From Rhizomucor pusillus (taxonomy: Eukaryota > Mucoromycota > Mucoromycetes > Mucorales > Lichtheimiaceae), in assembly GCA_900175165.2 (NCBI GenBank), contig FWWN02000239.1, positions 124,001 to 188,000 on the forward strand: a stretch of 64,000 bases of DNA, read 5' to 3'. The notes below the pieces were generated by a model, which worked only from the letters and a program-made list of their open reading frames with translations, made no database searches and was not told the origin of the DNA. Positions 1-12,365 of the stretch are shown piece after piece; position 1 is the first letter of the stretch, and every line of letters starts with the position of its first letter. A program made the translations under genes and the position numbers.

Positions 1-250
1 TCCAACCCATAATCTAAAGTGAATCGGTCGCTCGTCAATAAAGTATATGCAAAGTGAAATTTTTTATCTCGTTTGTTTACCCAACAAGTATGACAAACAG
101 GGGAGAACCGTTTAATCGCTGTGCTACCAAATCCGGTTGTTGCTTTGGCGTTGGCGCAGCTGAAGTTACGCTCATCGCATCGTCCGTGTAGGATGCAGCG
201 TTGTCGTCCACATTGTTGAGTAGAGGAGTGGACTCGTCTGTGCGCGCCAT
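1..250 (-). CDS. MFS transporter, N-terminal part (runs off left edge)
   Basis: The reverse strand opens with ATG at 250. Exon 1 (250-81) gives a hydrophilic, Asp/Thr/Pro-rich N-terminus containing STPLLNN. A GT-AG intron follows (80-14, 67 nt), and exon 2 (13-1) continues in frame to read LFVILVGLWVG across the junction. A short acidic/PLL tail running directly into VILVGLWVG is the usual start of the first membrane helix in fungal 14-TM (DHA2/VBA-like) major facilitator drug or amino-acid transporters. Only about 61 residues are inside the window, so substrate and subfamily cannot be assigned. It is divergent from the sulfotransferase-like gene starting at 954. Seen: ORF, splice sites and hydrophobic motif. 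Inferred: family. Confidence 0.62.
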
Positions 251-953
251 GAGTTGGGTATCACTGGAGGAGGGTCAAAAGAGAAGAAGCTAAAATAAAA
301 AATGCCTTCCCAGCAACAAAGATGTGCGATCTGGGACTCTGCGGAGATTACAAGTCGGCTTCTCGATGACAAAATTTGAGACATTCGTAGTCCCACATTC
401 CTGAGTCGATAACAGATCATGAAAAAACCAACGTAATCATATAGAGCACGTAAAATCGAGCTTGGACAGTATCACTGTTTGTGACAAATAGGTACGCTCT
501 CATCTTTGTATCAACGACAAAATATTACATACATCGGATATTGCAACTTCATGTATAATAGAGGACGAGGAAATTGGCAACACCGCTTCATTCGTATGTT
601 ACAAACTTACAAATAACTTTTGACAACGAAAATATGTATAACTAGATATCCATGGGAGCATTCCATGCATTGATATTCTACATCAGTATACTGCGAATGC
701 GCTGCATGCACAAAAGCTACGCCTTTCAGCCAAACATTACAACTATCCTGTCTAAGGTTGCAACAACGTACATATCGATAGGGACAGTTACAGCAGCCAG
801 CATGCAGCCTCCATAGCTTTAAAGCCATCGTCTCGAAAGGAGGACGTCAGGAAGCTGCAGGGGTTGATGCACGCTTAAGCACCTGTTCGTGCAATCAATT
901 ACATATATAAGGAAAAAACCAATTTGGATTGTCGAATATGTCTTTGTAGAGCT
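251..953. other. Divergent intergenic region, presumed two-way promoter
   Basis: 703 nt between the start codons of two divergent genes. Small ORFs on both strands here have no recognisable motif and overlap the expected promoters. I see no convincing RNA gene or repeat. Confidence 0.4.
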
Positions 954-1773
954 ATGGCACCATTGAAAGTTATCGGCGCTAGTCTTGGCCGCACAGGCAC
1001 TACGAGTCTCCGAGATGCACTGAACATGCTCGGGTAAGCATTTGAACCCAAACTGACTAAGATCGATACAAGACAGTCCTAACATGATGGATTTAGCTAC
1101 AATACCTTCCACGGAATGGATTTCGCAATGAACCCTGCGCTTGGCCTCCAAATATTTACTGACTCTTTTTATCATCCTGACAAGCATTTGGACTGGGATG
1201 CGCTTTATGAAGGATTTGATGGTGCTGTAGAGTAAGTTACAAGCAAATGTGTCTCTCTTATTGTTCGCTAATCGATACACGGCGATGGCGTTCTGCAGCC
1301 TGCCAACGGCGCTGTTTATTGGTCCTCTGATGAGACAGTACCCCGATAGCAAGTTCATCCTTGTGGAGCGCGACTTTGACAAGTGGTACAACTCCATGAA
1401 AAAGACCGTATATTGGGTTCTCTGCGTTGAACCCGCTGAGCGTTTGTTTGACAAGGATTTACTGAAGTTCTTCAGGAGTGAAATATTCCTCGATGGAATT
1501 TTCAAAGACAAGGAATCGTTCTTGGACAAGGAAAGAGTTAGAGCGATATTCGAAAAGCATAACAACTGGGTAAAGGAGAATGTACCTGCTGACAGGCTCC
1601 TGATTATGAAGCTGAGCGACGGATGGGATCCTCTATGTGCATTCCTTGGTAAGCAAGTACCCGACGTGCCATTCCCGTGTGTGAATTCTACCGAAGAGTT
1701 CGAGATACTCTATAAAAAACAAGTAGAGTGCAAGATCCCGGAATATCCTATGGAAAATCTACCGAAAGCGTAG
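954..1773 (+). CDS. Sulfotransferase-family protein (PF17784-like)
   Basis: Three exons (954-1033, 1097-1231, 1299-1773) joined by GT-AG introns give 229 residues. The N-terminus MAPLKVIGASLGRTGTTSL is the PAPS 5'-phosphosulfate-binding loop typical of the large fungal/oomycete Sulfotransferase_4 group, and FILVERDFDKWYNS matches the second conserved strand region. Enzymes of this fold transfer sulfate from PAPS, but members of this subgroup have no established substrate, so only the family is assigned. Length agrees with related proteins of about 220-260 residues. ATG 954 is the first in frame and sits immediately before the conserved strand. A long reverse ORF (1565-819) lies antisense to it and is not supported. 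Confidence 0.85.
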
Positions 1774-2316
1774 TTGCTAGCAGATGTATTTCATATGCAT
1801 TCAAACTGCATTGCCATTGATCACGGAAGTTTTATGGATTTGCGTGTATGTTTGATAGTCAATTTGAACATAGCGTGCGCATCATCGTTGCGTATTGCAA
1901 TAAATCAATCCAGGGTTCACATAACTTATGGAATCATACTATAAATGGAGGAAAGCCTATTAGTACCAGAATATTTCATAATCTCAATTCATAAAAGGAA
2001 TTCAGCGATAAGTGAATTTAGTGCGTACTTCGTCCAAATGATTGGAGGCGGGCATAAACACATTGGTCTAGAACTTTCTTTTTCATAGGTGCAAGTAATA
2101 GCTGATATAGAGAAATAATATCATTCATTTATTTAATAGCAAAGTGATATATTATCAAGAGATACTCGCACTTGATGAGGCATAGTTACTCAAGGGTCAT
2201 TTCAGTCTTGAGTGTCCAAGCCGAAAACAATGAGGTAGCGCTGTCAAAGCGCCTGAGCATGAATTTGGGTACAGGCGAGTCCGAGCGTCCGAGATCGCTT
2301 TAGACGCGCAGTGATC
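1774..2316. other. Intergenic, AT-rich
   Basis: About 540 nt between two genes on the same strand. It must hold the end of the upstream transcript and the RQC2 promoter. I see no coding signal or repeat. Confidence 0.4.
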
Positions 2317-5300
2317 ATGAAGCAGAGATTCAATGCGCTCGATATACGTGCGACGGTCAGCAACCTTAGAGAAAGGTACAAACTCGATACGACTTGATTA
2401 TGCAGAGAGAAAGGTTTACCAAGACAGCATAGGTTGATTGGAATTCGTCTGCAGAATGTCTATGATGTTAACGCAAAGACTTTTCTCTTCAAATTCGCAA
2501 AGGTAAGCTGCTTTAACAATTATGGAATCCAAGGTTATTAACCAGCGTTTGATTTAGCCGGACGATAAGGAGCTAGTTCTCATAGAGTCCGGTATTCGTA
2601 TTCACACGACACAGTTTAGTCGAGAAAAGCAAATTACACCTTCTGCTTTCTGTGCAAAGGTATGCTCAAACCACTTGTAACTATGCTACTACTTAACTAA
2701 ATTTGTATCATTTCTTTTTAGATAAGAAAGCACTTGCGTACTCGACATGTCACCAATATTCGTCAGTTGGGTGTGGATCGTATCGTCGATTTTGAATTTG
2801 CAGGCGGCGACAAGAGTTCTGGATACCACATTATTGCCGAGTTCTATGCTTCGGTAAGCAAATATCCAACATGTAGGATGTCATCAGGAATAAAGTCTTT
2901 AATCATATCATTTTAGGGCAATATTATCTTGACCGATGAAAACTACAAAATCCTGTCGTTGCTACGTGTCGTGAATACGGACGAAGTCAAAATGGTCGTA
3001 GGAGAGACATATCAAATAAGCAAAGCTCTTCAAGACTTTCAGCAAGTCGGTGTCGATAATTTGCGCCAAGTTTTGCGCAATGCTGGACCTAAAGATAATC
3101 TCAAGAAACTTCTTAACGTAGCATATGGTAAAAACACCCTATTAGCCTATGGATTTATATATTGACATGCTCTATATAGAATATGGCCCGGCTATGATCG
3201 AGCATATTATTCTATCAGCGAATCTTAATCCAAACATGAAGGTTGCGACAGAATTTGATTCATCAGACGGTAGGTTCGACATTAGATTCCGACTATGCAT
3301 TCTGCTAAGATAAGGATGGCTGGTGATTAGATTCACCGATGCTGCAAGCACTTGCTGAAGCTTTCAAGGTCGGCGATGATATGGTGCAATCTACAAAAAA
3401 TACTGTACCAAAGGTCAGCAGGAAGGAATACTTGGCGGCTACGACAGTGTGGCGACTAACTGTAACAAACAGGGTTTTATCATCTTGCTAGACGATAACA
3501 AACAAGTACAATCGGATGATGGCGAAGAAAAGATGGATCTGTAAGAAAAGAAACATATTTGAAGTTACAGCGTTACTGACTCAGAATTAGCTACGACGAA
3601 TTCCACCCATTTCTGTATAAACAGCATGAAAGCAAAAAATACAAGGAATTTCCTACTTTTGACTCTGCAGTTGATGAATTCTTCTCTTCCATTGAGGCTC
3701 AAAAACTGGAGCTGAAAGCCAGGCATCAGGTACGATCACTATCGATTTTTTTCTCTTCAGGAAGGATGGATAGATTAACTATTGTTCAGGAAGAAGCTGC
3801 TTTGAAGAAACTAGAAGCTGTCAGGAAGGAACAAGAAAGTAGAGTACAGGGTCTGGTCGAACAACAAATGACGAATAAGCGTAAAGCGCAGCTGATTGAA
3901 TATAATCTTCAAATGGTGGATGCTGCAATCACCATTATCCGTAATGCCATCGCAAGCCAAATGGACTGGCAGGACTTGAATGAGCTTGTATTGGAAGAAA
4001 AGAAGCGAGGCAACCCTATCGCCCAGGTTATCGATTCTCTAAAATTGCAAACCAACCAGATTACACTACTATTATCGTAAGTTTTATACATCGATTGTTT
4101 ATTTTTGTGATATACTAACTAATCCCACAGAGACCCAGATGAGGATGTGGAAGAGTTTAGCGACTCTGACGAAGAAGAAGAAGATAATGAAAACGAGGAG
4201 AAAGAGCCTGTACAATACAAGGTAGATGTAGACATTGGGCTCTCGGCATTTGCGAACGCTCGCAAATATTATGAGCAAAAGAAAAGTCAAGCAGCCAAGC
4301 ATGAAAAGACGATTGCTGCTTCTTCCAAAGCTCTGAAATCTGCTGAACGGAAAATTCGAAAGGATCTGAAGGAAACAAAGGTTACTACGACTATCAACAA
4401 GATACGGAAGCCCTTCTGGTTCGAAAAATTTTTATGGTTCATCTCTACCGAAGGTCATCTGGTCATTGCTGGTCGTGATATGCAGCAAAATGAGCTGATT
4501 GTGAAGCGTTATCTTGGCAAAGGTGAGTATTAACAACCAGGCAATCAAAATGTAAATATATGGACGCTCAATATGGGGTTGGTTTTTAGATGATGTGTAC
4601 GTTCACGCCGATTTGCACGGTGCTGCGTCTGTAGTGGTTAAAAATCGCCCCGAGAATGCAGGAAAGCCTATACCACCGAGCACGCTGTATCAAGCTGGTA
4701 TCATGTCTGTCTGCCAGAGCAAAGCTTGGGATGCCAAGATCATAACCAGCGCTTACTGGGTATATCCGGATCAGGTTGGTATCTTGTAACCCTGTAGCAA
4801 AATAGAACACACCAATTGAGTTTGAAAATCTTCTAGGTATCCAAATCAGCGCCCACAGGTGAATACTTGACTACGGGTAGCTTCATGATTCGTGGCAAGA
4901 AGAACTTCTTGCCGCCCGTCCAACTCGTGTATGGTTTCGGATATCTGTTCAAACTGGATGAATCTTCGATTGGGAACCATATCAACGATAGACGGAAATT
5001 AAACAATGAAGAAACAGAAAGCATCGAAGAAAGTGGTCAAGCTAAAGAATTGGCCGAGGAGGAAATCGCAACACCACGTGCTGTGGATGATAAAGTTAAT
5101 CAACCGCAAACACCAAACCCGGCTGATGCTAAAAACGCAGGACCATCTGAAGAAAGCAAAGAGCAGTCTACAGAGGATAAGAGTGAAGAATCCAGCGATA
5201 GCAGCGACGATGAAGACGCATTTCCAGATACTCAGCTAGCCTCAGCTGCGCCAGCGTCTAATACCATCCCACCTGCCTCGGATACAACCACAGAGGAAAA

Positions 5301-6602
5301 GGAAGAATGGCAAAAGTATGATCTAGAAGAGTATGGGCAAAACGAAGATGCCGATCAATTGCCTGAATTTGCTCAGTCAAACAAAGCAGACACTGGCACG
5401 GTTAGTTTTATACATTCCCTGGCAATCAATGACCATATATCAATTAGTTTTTGTAGCGAAAGAAATTCTTGAGTGCAAAGGAAAGGCGCCAGATGAAGAA
5501 AGGCAGAAAGGGAACGGATGGCAGTGGGGCAAGCACGCCAGAGCCGAAACCGCAAGAAACCAACGGCAAATCCAAGCCCAAAGAGAAGGTAAAGCATAAT
5601 ATGACGTAATATGATGTAAGATTCAGTAGACACTAAGTTATTATCCTCACAGCAAGCACCGGTAGCGCCTGTCCGCGGCCGCAAAGGAAAAGCAAAGAAA
5701 ATAAAAGAGAAATATGCCGACCAGGATGAGGAGGAGCGAAGATTGCGCATGGAATTGCTAGGCGTAAGTCTAAATTCCTGTCAGATATAGTGCTCGGATA
5801 CATCTCACACATTTTCAAGTCGAACAAAGGACCTCAACCTAAAGGAAAGAAAGCGAAGAAGGAAGCTCGTGTCAAAGCCGAGCAACTGGAAAGAGCAAGG
5901 GAGCGAGAAAAGCAAAAATTGGAGGCGCAAGCAGCTGCAATGCAGAATCAAGGAGAGCAGGCCGAATCTGGTGAAACGACGGAGCATCCCGAAGCAGTAA
6001 GCATTGCCACGATTGAATTCGCTGATATTTTATATATAAGCTAATTCCGTATTTAATGACTGTAGTTAACAGAGGGTGGGGATGAGAAGGAACATGAAGA
6101 AATTCGTCAGATGCTGAAGGAAGAGAATGTGACTATGCTTGAAGCTGATGAAGCGGTAAGGCAGCTTAAAGTTGCTACCCCTTTTTGTTTTACAGACCGT
6201 TTATAATATTCTCAGGCCAATTTGTCGATCATCGATTCAGTTACGCCCAGTCCTCTTCCAGAAGACATTATCCACTTTGCAGTTCCTGTGTGTGCTCCAT
6301 ACAACGCGTTGCAAAAATACAAGTATAAGGTCAAACTCACGCCAGGCACACTGAAACGCGGAAAAGGTACATCACCAAAGCTGGAATCGCAGATGTGGCT
6401 CAAGGTTTTTACTGATCTACCATCTCTTGCAGCGCTTAAACAAGCTCAGTCCGTGTTCCTAAATGCTCAAGACGCCACATCAAGGGAGAAGGAGTTGATA
6501 AAGAGCGTTCCGGAAATGGAAGCTATTAATACGATTATGAGCAAGGTTAAAGTATCCGCTCCTAACCTGGAAGCTAGCAAGCGGAAGAAGGGCAAGAGAT
6601 AA
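2317..6602 (+). CDS. RQC2: Ribosome quality control factor RQC2/NEMF (NFACT family)
   Basis: Nineteen exons total 3213 nt and encode 1070 residues, close to human NEMF. Exon starts: 2317, 2433, 2558, 2722, 2917, 3180, 3331, 3473, 3591, 3790, 4131, 4590, 4837, 5457, 5653, 5820, 6066, 6216, 6433. The N-terminus [17 protein letters not shown] is the NFACT-N signature. A coiled-coil ([18 protein letters not shown]) and acidic segment follow, then NFACT-R ([32 protein letters not shown]), a long charged Ser/Glu/Lys-rich stretch, and NFACT-C ([30 protein letters not shown]). NEMF/Rqc2 binds stalled 60S-peptidyl-tRNA in the cytosol, recruits the ligase Ltn1 and directs CAT tailing. The last intron (6367-6432) is 66 nt without stop codons, so a naive ORF reads through it; removing it restores the family sequence KRGKALKQA. 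Confidence 0.95.
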
Positions 6603-7372
6603 AATAATGAAGATGACAGACAGAGAAGCCAAATCACTTGTTTAAATTGCCATATTGGGTTGCGAACGTGACAATGATGCGGAGAAAAATCAATTCTGCT
6701 GACAAGTTGTTGAGTATGCAAGCGCATTCATGTGCTCCACGTTGAAAAGTTCCGTCTTTGGAGTATTGAAGGTCAATGAAATTGAAGGAAAAAAGGATAT
6801 ATGATTTGCGCAGAACATGTCGGTGCGATGATGCCGCGGCGGTGACGGAGGAGATGCAGCGAGAAGCACAGTTGAATTGTCGGTACAGCAGGGGGTGCAT
6901 TGTTTTGACCAAGTGGGTTAGGGGGATAAACATTCAGCCATCGGACCCTTGAAAGATTTCCTGGCCCGGACGGCGTTTTGGCATGGAATTCATGGCCCTG
7001 TTACGTTTTGGTGACGGCCCATCCGAAACATCTCAATTCCCGCTTAGCTCATCCACATCTCCCCTAGCCGAAATACGAAGACATACGCAGTCTGCTGCCA
7101 CGACATCCATGGTCTTTATACGTACTTCTTAAGTTACGCTAACATGGCATTTATGTTTCGTAGATGTTTGCTTTCACATGGCGCATATGAGGAAGCATTT
7201 CGTAGTTTGTGTGACCATCACATATTTTTAATGTCCGCTCGAAGCATCACGTACAGTGGGGGCGCAAAAGGTGTTCGTCGAACTTTTTTTTCTCTTCCTC
7301 CCTTTTCTTCTTCTTCACTCCCCCCTCTCTGTTTTTGTGTCTCTGTCTAGCAGCAGACTTTGACATATAATC
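6603..7372. other. Intergenic, aconitase promoter region
   Basis: 770 nt between RQC2 and ACO1. Short ORFs on both strands show no family resemblance. A pyrimidine-rich tract (about 7286-7350) just before the aconitase ATG is typical of the 5' leader of a highly expressed fungal gene. Confidence 0.4.
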
Positions 7373-10085
7373 ATGTTGTCTTCAAACACATTCGTGAGGG
7401 CCGCAAAGGTGAGCATACAGCGATCTATTCTGCCGCGTTGCGCGACGCTGAGCTTGTTTACGTGGTTTACAGGCTGTTGCCCCTGCTATCAAGACTGTTC
7501 CTTCCCGCACCTATGCTCAGGCTGCTGGCACTTGGGCCAGCCAGAAGGTTGCCATGTCCAACCTTGAGAAGGACAGATACATCAACTACCAAAGAATCGA
7601 GGACAACCTTGCTATCGTCCGCCGCCGGTAAATACTGATAAAACTTTATCGGCACGCGATAATGGAGAAATTAACCAACAGATATTAGATTGAACCGTCC
7701 TCTTACTTTGTCCGAAAAGGTCGTCTACGGTCACTTGGACGATGCTGAAAACCAGGAGATCGTCCGTGGCAAGTCTTACCTCAAGCTTCGCCCTGACCGC
7801 GTTGCTTGCCAGGATGCCACTGCCCAGATGGCTCTCTTGCAATTCATGTCTGCCGGTCTGCCTACTGTCGCTGTTCCCACCACCGTTCACTGCGATCACT
7901 TGATTCAAGCTCAAGTTGGTGGTGCCAAGGATTTGGCTCGCGCTATTGACATCAACAAGGAAGTCTACGACTTCTTGGCCAGCGCCAGTGCCAAGTACGG
8001 TATTGGTTTCTGGAGACCCGGTTCTGGTATTATCCACCAGATCATTCTCGAAAACTATGCCTTTCCCGGTGGTCTTATGATTGGTACTGACTCCCACACT
8101 CCCAACGCTGGTGGTCTTGGTATGGTTGCCATTGGTGTCGGTGGTGCTGATGCCGTCGATGTCATGGCCGATATTCCTTGGGAATTGAAGTGCCCCAAGG
8201 TCATTGGTGTTAAGCTCCACGGTAGCCTCAGCGGCTGGACCTCTCCCAAGGACGTCATCTTGAAGGTCGCTGGTATCTTGACCGTCAAGGGCGGTACTGG
8301 TGCCATTGTCGAATACCACGGTTCCGGTGTTGACTCCTTGTCCTGCACTGGTATGGGTACCATCTGGTAAGTCACTGCAGAACCTTGTTGCTCCTGTAAT
8401 GGTGGCTAATCATTACTTCTCTTTTCTCTTCCTTTTTTGTGTTACAGTAACATGGGTGCTGAGGTAAGAAATTTTAAAGATTTTTGACAGGCAATGATGT
8501 AACCATGCTAACATGATTGTTTATGTGCTTTAGATTGGTGCCACCACCTCCATGTTCCCCTTCAACAAGCGTATGGGTGACTACCTCCGTGCCACCAACC
8601 GTGGTGAAATCGCCAAGTACGCCGAGGCCTTTGCCCACAACCTCCGTGCTGATGAGGGTGCTCAATACGATGAATTGATCGAAATTGACTTGGACAAGTT
8701 GGAACCCCACATTAACGGTCCCTTCACTCCCGATTTGGCTACTCCTCTCTCCAAGTTCAAGGAAACCGCCATCGCCAACGGCTGGCCTCAGGATCTCCGT
8801 GTCGGTTTGATCGGTTCCTGCACCAACTCTTCCTACGAGGACATGGCTCGCTCTGCTTCCCTTGCCCAGCAGGCTATTGACCACGGCATCAAGACCAAGG
8901 CTCAATTCACCATCACCCCCGGTTCCGAGCAGATCCGTGCCACCATCGAGCGTGACGGTATCATGGACACCTTGACCAAGGCTGGCGGTGTTGTCCTTGC
9001 CAACGCCTGCGGTCCTTGCATTGGTCAATGGGACCGTAAGGACGTCAAGAAGGGTGAGAAGAACTCCATCATCACTTCCTACAATCGTAACTTCACTGGC
9101 CGTAACGATGCCAACCCTGCCACTCACGCTTTCGTCGCTTCTCCCGAGATTGTCACTGCCTTCGCTATTGCTGGTGACATGACCTTCAACCCCATCACCG
9201 ACTCTTTGACTGGTGCTGATGGCAAGCCCTTCAAGCTTGCTCCTCCCTCCGGTGACGAACTCCCCTCCAAGGGCTACGATGCCGGCGAGAACACCTACCA
9301 AGCTCCTCCTGAGGACCGCAGCAACGTCAGCGTTGCTGTTTCCCCTGACTCCAACCGTCTCCAGCTCTTGAAGCCCTTCGAGAAGTGGGACGGTCAAGAC
9401 ATTAAGGACATCCCTATCCTTATCAAGGTCAAGGGCAAGTGCACTACTGACCACATCTCCATGGCCGGCCCCTGGCTGAAGTACCGTGGTCACTTGGACA
9501 ACATCTCCAACAACATGTTGATTGGTGCCATTAACATCGAAAACGGTAAGGGAACAAAACATTAAAGACTGAAAAAGGGAAGCAATGATCATTAAGGCGT
9601 TGTAATTTTTACTAGGTGAGGCTAATAAGATTCGCAACGTCTTCACCAACGAATACGCTGGCGTTCCCGATGTTGCCCGTGACTACAAGAAGCGTGGCGT
9701 CAAGTGGGTCGTCATTGGTGACGAAAACTACGGCGAAGGTTCTTCCCGTGAGCATGCTGCTTTGGAACCCCGTTACTTGAACGGTGCTGCTATCATCACC
9801 AAGTCCTTTGCTCGTATCCACGAAACCAACTTGAAGAAGCAGGGCATGTTGCCCCTTACCTTCGCTAACCCCGCTGACTACGACAAGGTTGACCCCACCG
9901 ACCGCGTCGACATTCTTGGCTTGACTGAATTCCAAGAAGGCAAGCCCCTCACCTTGCGTCTGCACAAGGCCGATGGCAGAACCGAGGACATCACTTTGAA
10001 CCACACCTTCAACGAGGGCCAGATTGCCTGGTTCAAGGCTGGCTCTGCTCTCAACCTCATGCGCGAGAAGGCCCAATCTGCCTAA
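7373..10085 (+). CDS. ACO1: Aconitate hydratase, mitochondrial
   Basis: Six exons (7373-7408, 7473-7627, 7689-8366, 8448-8463, 8534-9545, 9616-10085) encode 788 residues. The enzyme isomerises citrate to isocitrate in the TCA cycle through a [4Fe-4S] cluster. The first about 30 residues are rich in Arg/Ser/Ala, as expected for mitochondrial import. Recognisable blocks include [34 protein letters not shown] and [11 protein letters not shown] with cluster cysteines, and [19 protein letters not shown] in the swivel domain. Exon 4 is a 16-nt microexon (CNMGAE across the junctions). Codon use is strongly biased to C/T-ending codons compared with its neighbours, consistent with high expression, and this bias creates a false 391-aa ORF on the reverse strand (9649-8474). 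An AATAAA lies at 10101. Confidence 0.97.
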
Positions 10086-10176
10086 ATTGAGTTACTGTAC
10101 AATAAATAATCGCTTTTCATCAACATATCATCATCCATGGTAAAATCAGATGTACAAAGAATAAAGGATTGATCAT

Positions 10177-11043
10177 CTAACGATATACGGGCGGGCGATT
10201 TATTTTGTTGCGATGTAATCGAAGTATCAACCAGTCTACAGCTTCTCTGACACCATCCCTGTTGTTAGAGCAAAAGTGAGCTTTGATGACATAATAGTAG
10301 TAGATAGTTCCCAATTTACCCTTCTAGAGCGCTGACTGGTAAAACGCGAGAGTCGCGTGCTCCCAACTTTACAGCAATCTTGTTGAATACTTCTTTGATC
10401 TGTTCCACCCGCAATGCTCCTTCTACATCTTGCTTGTTTGCTAGCATGAGAACAGGTACACCTTCGACCTCTTCGTTGGTGATCATTTTTTCTATTCAAC
10501 CAAGGAGAGTCAGCCGATTGATATACATTGCGTCCGTCATCCATCGTATGTACCAAAAGTATCTTTGCACTCCTCTAGCCGCTTCTCATCTGTAGCGTCC
10601 ACGACGAAAACAATTCCGTGGCATTCAGGATAATAGCGTTCCCATATTGAATGCAAGTCGCGTTGTCCACCGAGATCCCAGAACGTGATTCGAGATGAGC
10701 GGATATCGACTCGACCGACTATGCAGCAGCAGGCGAGGGTGAGCGAGCGTGAATAATAATGTATATGACAGTTTCAAACATGATACTTGCTGTTTAAACC
10801 AACGGTGGGTGCAATGCGTTCAGGCGGTAAGCCGGCAACGCCGAGGAAGATTGTCTTTATGCGTTCTAGCAAAGTCTTGACATAAGATGACGTTTAACGA
10901 TTCATGCTCAAACGCAATGTCTCTAATCAGTGTTGGAACCTGATTGTTACCGTTTTGCCTGCATTGTCTAGACCTATAATAAGGACATAGTACTCTTCTT
11001 TCTGGGTAAGATATTGATAGAGACCACTAAGCAAAGTATACAT
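10177..11043 (-). CDS. ARFRP1: ARFRP1 / yeast Arl3-type small GTPase
   Basis: Five exons on the reverse strand (11043-10951, 10875-10791, 10718-10554, 10491-10320, 10258-10177) encode 198 residues; human ARFRP1 has 201. The start MYTLLSGLYQYLTQKEEYYVL, without an N-myristoyl glycine, is diagnostic for this group, which is N-acetylated and targeted to the trans-Golgi, where it acts upstream of Arl1 and golgins. GTPase motifs are present: P-loop GLDNAGKT, switch I APTVGLN, WDLGGQ, and the guanine-specificity motif NKQD. The second intron must use a GC donor to keep TVGLNIGRVD in frame. The gene is convergent with ACO1 (about 90 nt between stops) and divergent from the 315-aa gene at 11272. Confidence 0.94.
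10719..10790 (-). other. GC-AG intron (72 nt) in ARFRP1
   Basis: On the reverse strand the donor is GCAAGT and the acceptor CATAG. Only this pair yields the conserved TVGLNIGRVD. The nearby GT (GTATCA) gives a wrong frame. Confidence 0.85.
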
Positions 11044-11271
11044 GTGGAGAAAAACGGAAAGCCCGATAAAGAAATTGATGCTTGAATAGAAGGAATATAG
11101 TCCTATCAAAGACTAAATATTCGTATGCATCGCAAGTTCTATGTAGTGGATAGACACGTAAAATGCTAACGTAATTTTTGAGCCTCGTGGCTAAAGTGCT
11201 GGCGTTTTCTTACAAAAATGCGCATCTATCATTGTTAGTTCTTTTTCTTTTTCCTGATTCCAAGCCTAAGC

Positions 11272-12345
11272 ATGGATTGGATTGTATACACATGGGGCTA
11301 CGTGCGAAGAAATTCGATTATTCTTCGAGATGAACAAAGCTGTTACATATTTGAACTTTTCAGACAAGACAGGTAATTAAGACCCTTTTTAAGCATAGTG
11401 TGGCTTCACAGAAATAACTCGGTACTAGGGCAACACCCGTTATGTGTGTTGCTTCTGCAAACGCTATCCGATCTGCAGATATCGAGCAGCAAACCATCAA
11501 CGATCAGGAGTTCTCATGTGTAGCTGTCGTCGGTTGGGGAAAAGATGTCACAGTTGGCTTTGTCGAACATATCTTCATCGCGGTGGATACTTTGGAGCTC
11601 ATTCCTTCGGACATACCAGCGGATGTTTTGCAATGCATGCGCTCCACCTCGAACACAGATACAATACGGCTCGCGAATAATGGAGATCAAGCATTGTCGC
11701 AGCAAAGTGATGCTCCAGGAGTCAGACCAAATATTTGTAAGTAGAGCCGAAACTTCAGCTATGCAGTCACTAAGTGATTACGAACATCATTTGTATACGT
11801 TGCTAGCCATCCATATTCGTTCCAGTATGCACACTTTGGGATATGCACATGACGCGTTTATTCTTGTCGCTTACTCGACAGCTTTTCTTTTAGACTCTCT
11901 ATATAGATTCAATAGTACGGAATCTGTGTTATCTGCACAGCAAGACGTCGAACACAGAGAAGAAGACAGTAGGTTCAGAAGAATCGCGGACTTCCCTGGG
12001 TTTGTAGGTCCATCCTTGTCTTCAGTGTTGCGAGATCATGAGCATAGACGATATCCTTTCCATGGGGCACCTGATGACATATACAATATCACCTCCTCCC
12101 AACCTTCATTGCTTCTCAATGCAGTGCCCCAAGTAGCATCAGGAAATACGAATCACTTGACGTCACCAGGAGTGGAATCTGTACTAGGCTCGCAAGAATC
12201 CTACCACCTAGTGTCACCTCGCACAGATCTCTTGCGCCGGTTGGATTATGAACTGCTGGATCCTCAACTACTGGACATATTACAATCAGAAAGTTTCTGG
12301 TCATCCCAAGAGACTGATGCTTCTCCTGAAAGAAGCGGTCGCTAG
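11272..12345 (+). CDS. Unrecognised 315-aa protein
   Basis: Three exons (11272-11372, 11429-11736, 11807-12345) joined by GT-AG introns of 56 and 70 nt give a continuous 315-residue frame starting MDWIVYTWGYVRRNSI. I do not recognise a family. The first about 140 residues look globular with mixed hydrophobic periodicity, a hydrophobic segment lies near HDAFILVAYSTAFLLDSLY, and the C-terminal third is Ser/Gln-rich, with repeated short SPxx and LLDxQLLDIL patterns suggesting a disordered tail with a helix. A 22-nt intron (11737-11758) would also keep the frame, but the 70-nt one ending GTTGCTAG fits local intron sizes better. It may be lineage-specific. Confidence 0.6.
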
Positions 12346-12365
12346 CTGGACAACAATAAATAGTT

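Noticed and set aside
819..1565. 248-codon reverse ORF opposite the sulfotransferase
   Set aside because: It crosses the forward introns and exons of a gene with clear family motifs.
8474..9649. 391-codon reverse ORF opposite aconitase
   Set aside because: Its frame is open only because ACO1 codons are strongly biased; composition is Val/Gly/Thr-rich without motifs, and the forward strand is unmistakable aconitase.
11737..11758. 22-nt intron in the 315-aa gene
   Set aside because: Frame-compatible, but far below other introns in the window; a 70-nt intron using the same donor also keeps the frame.
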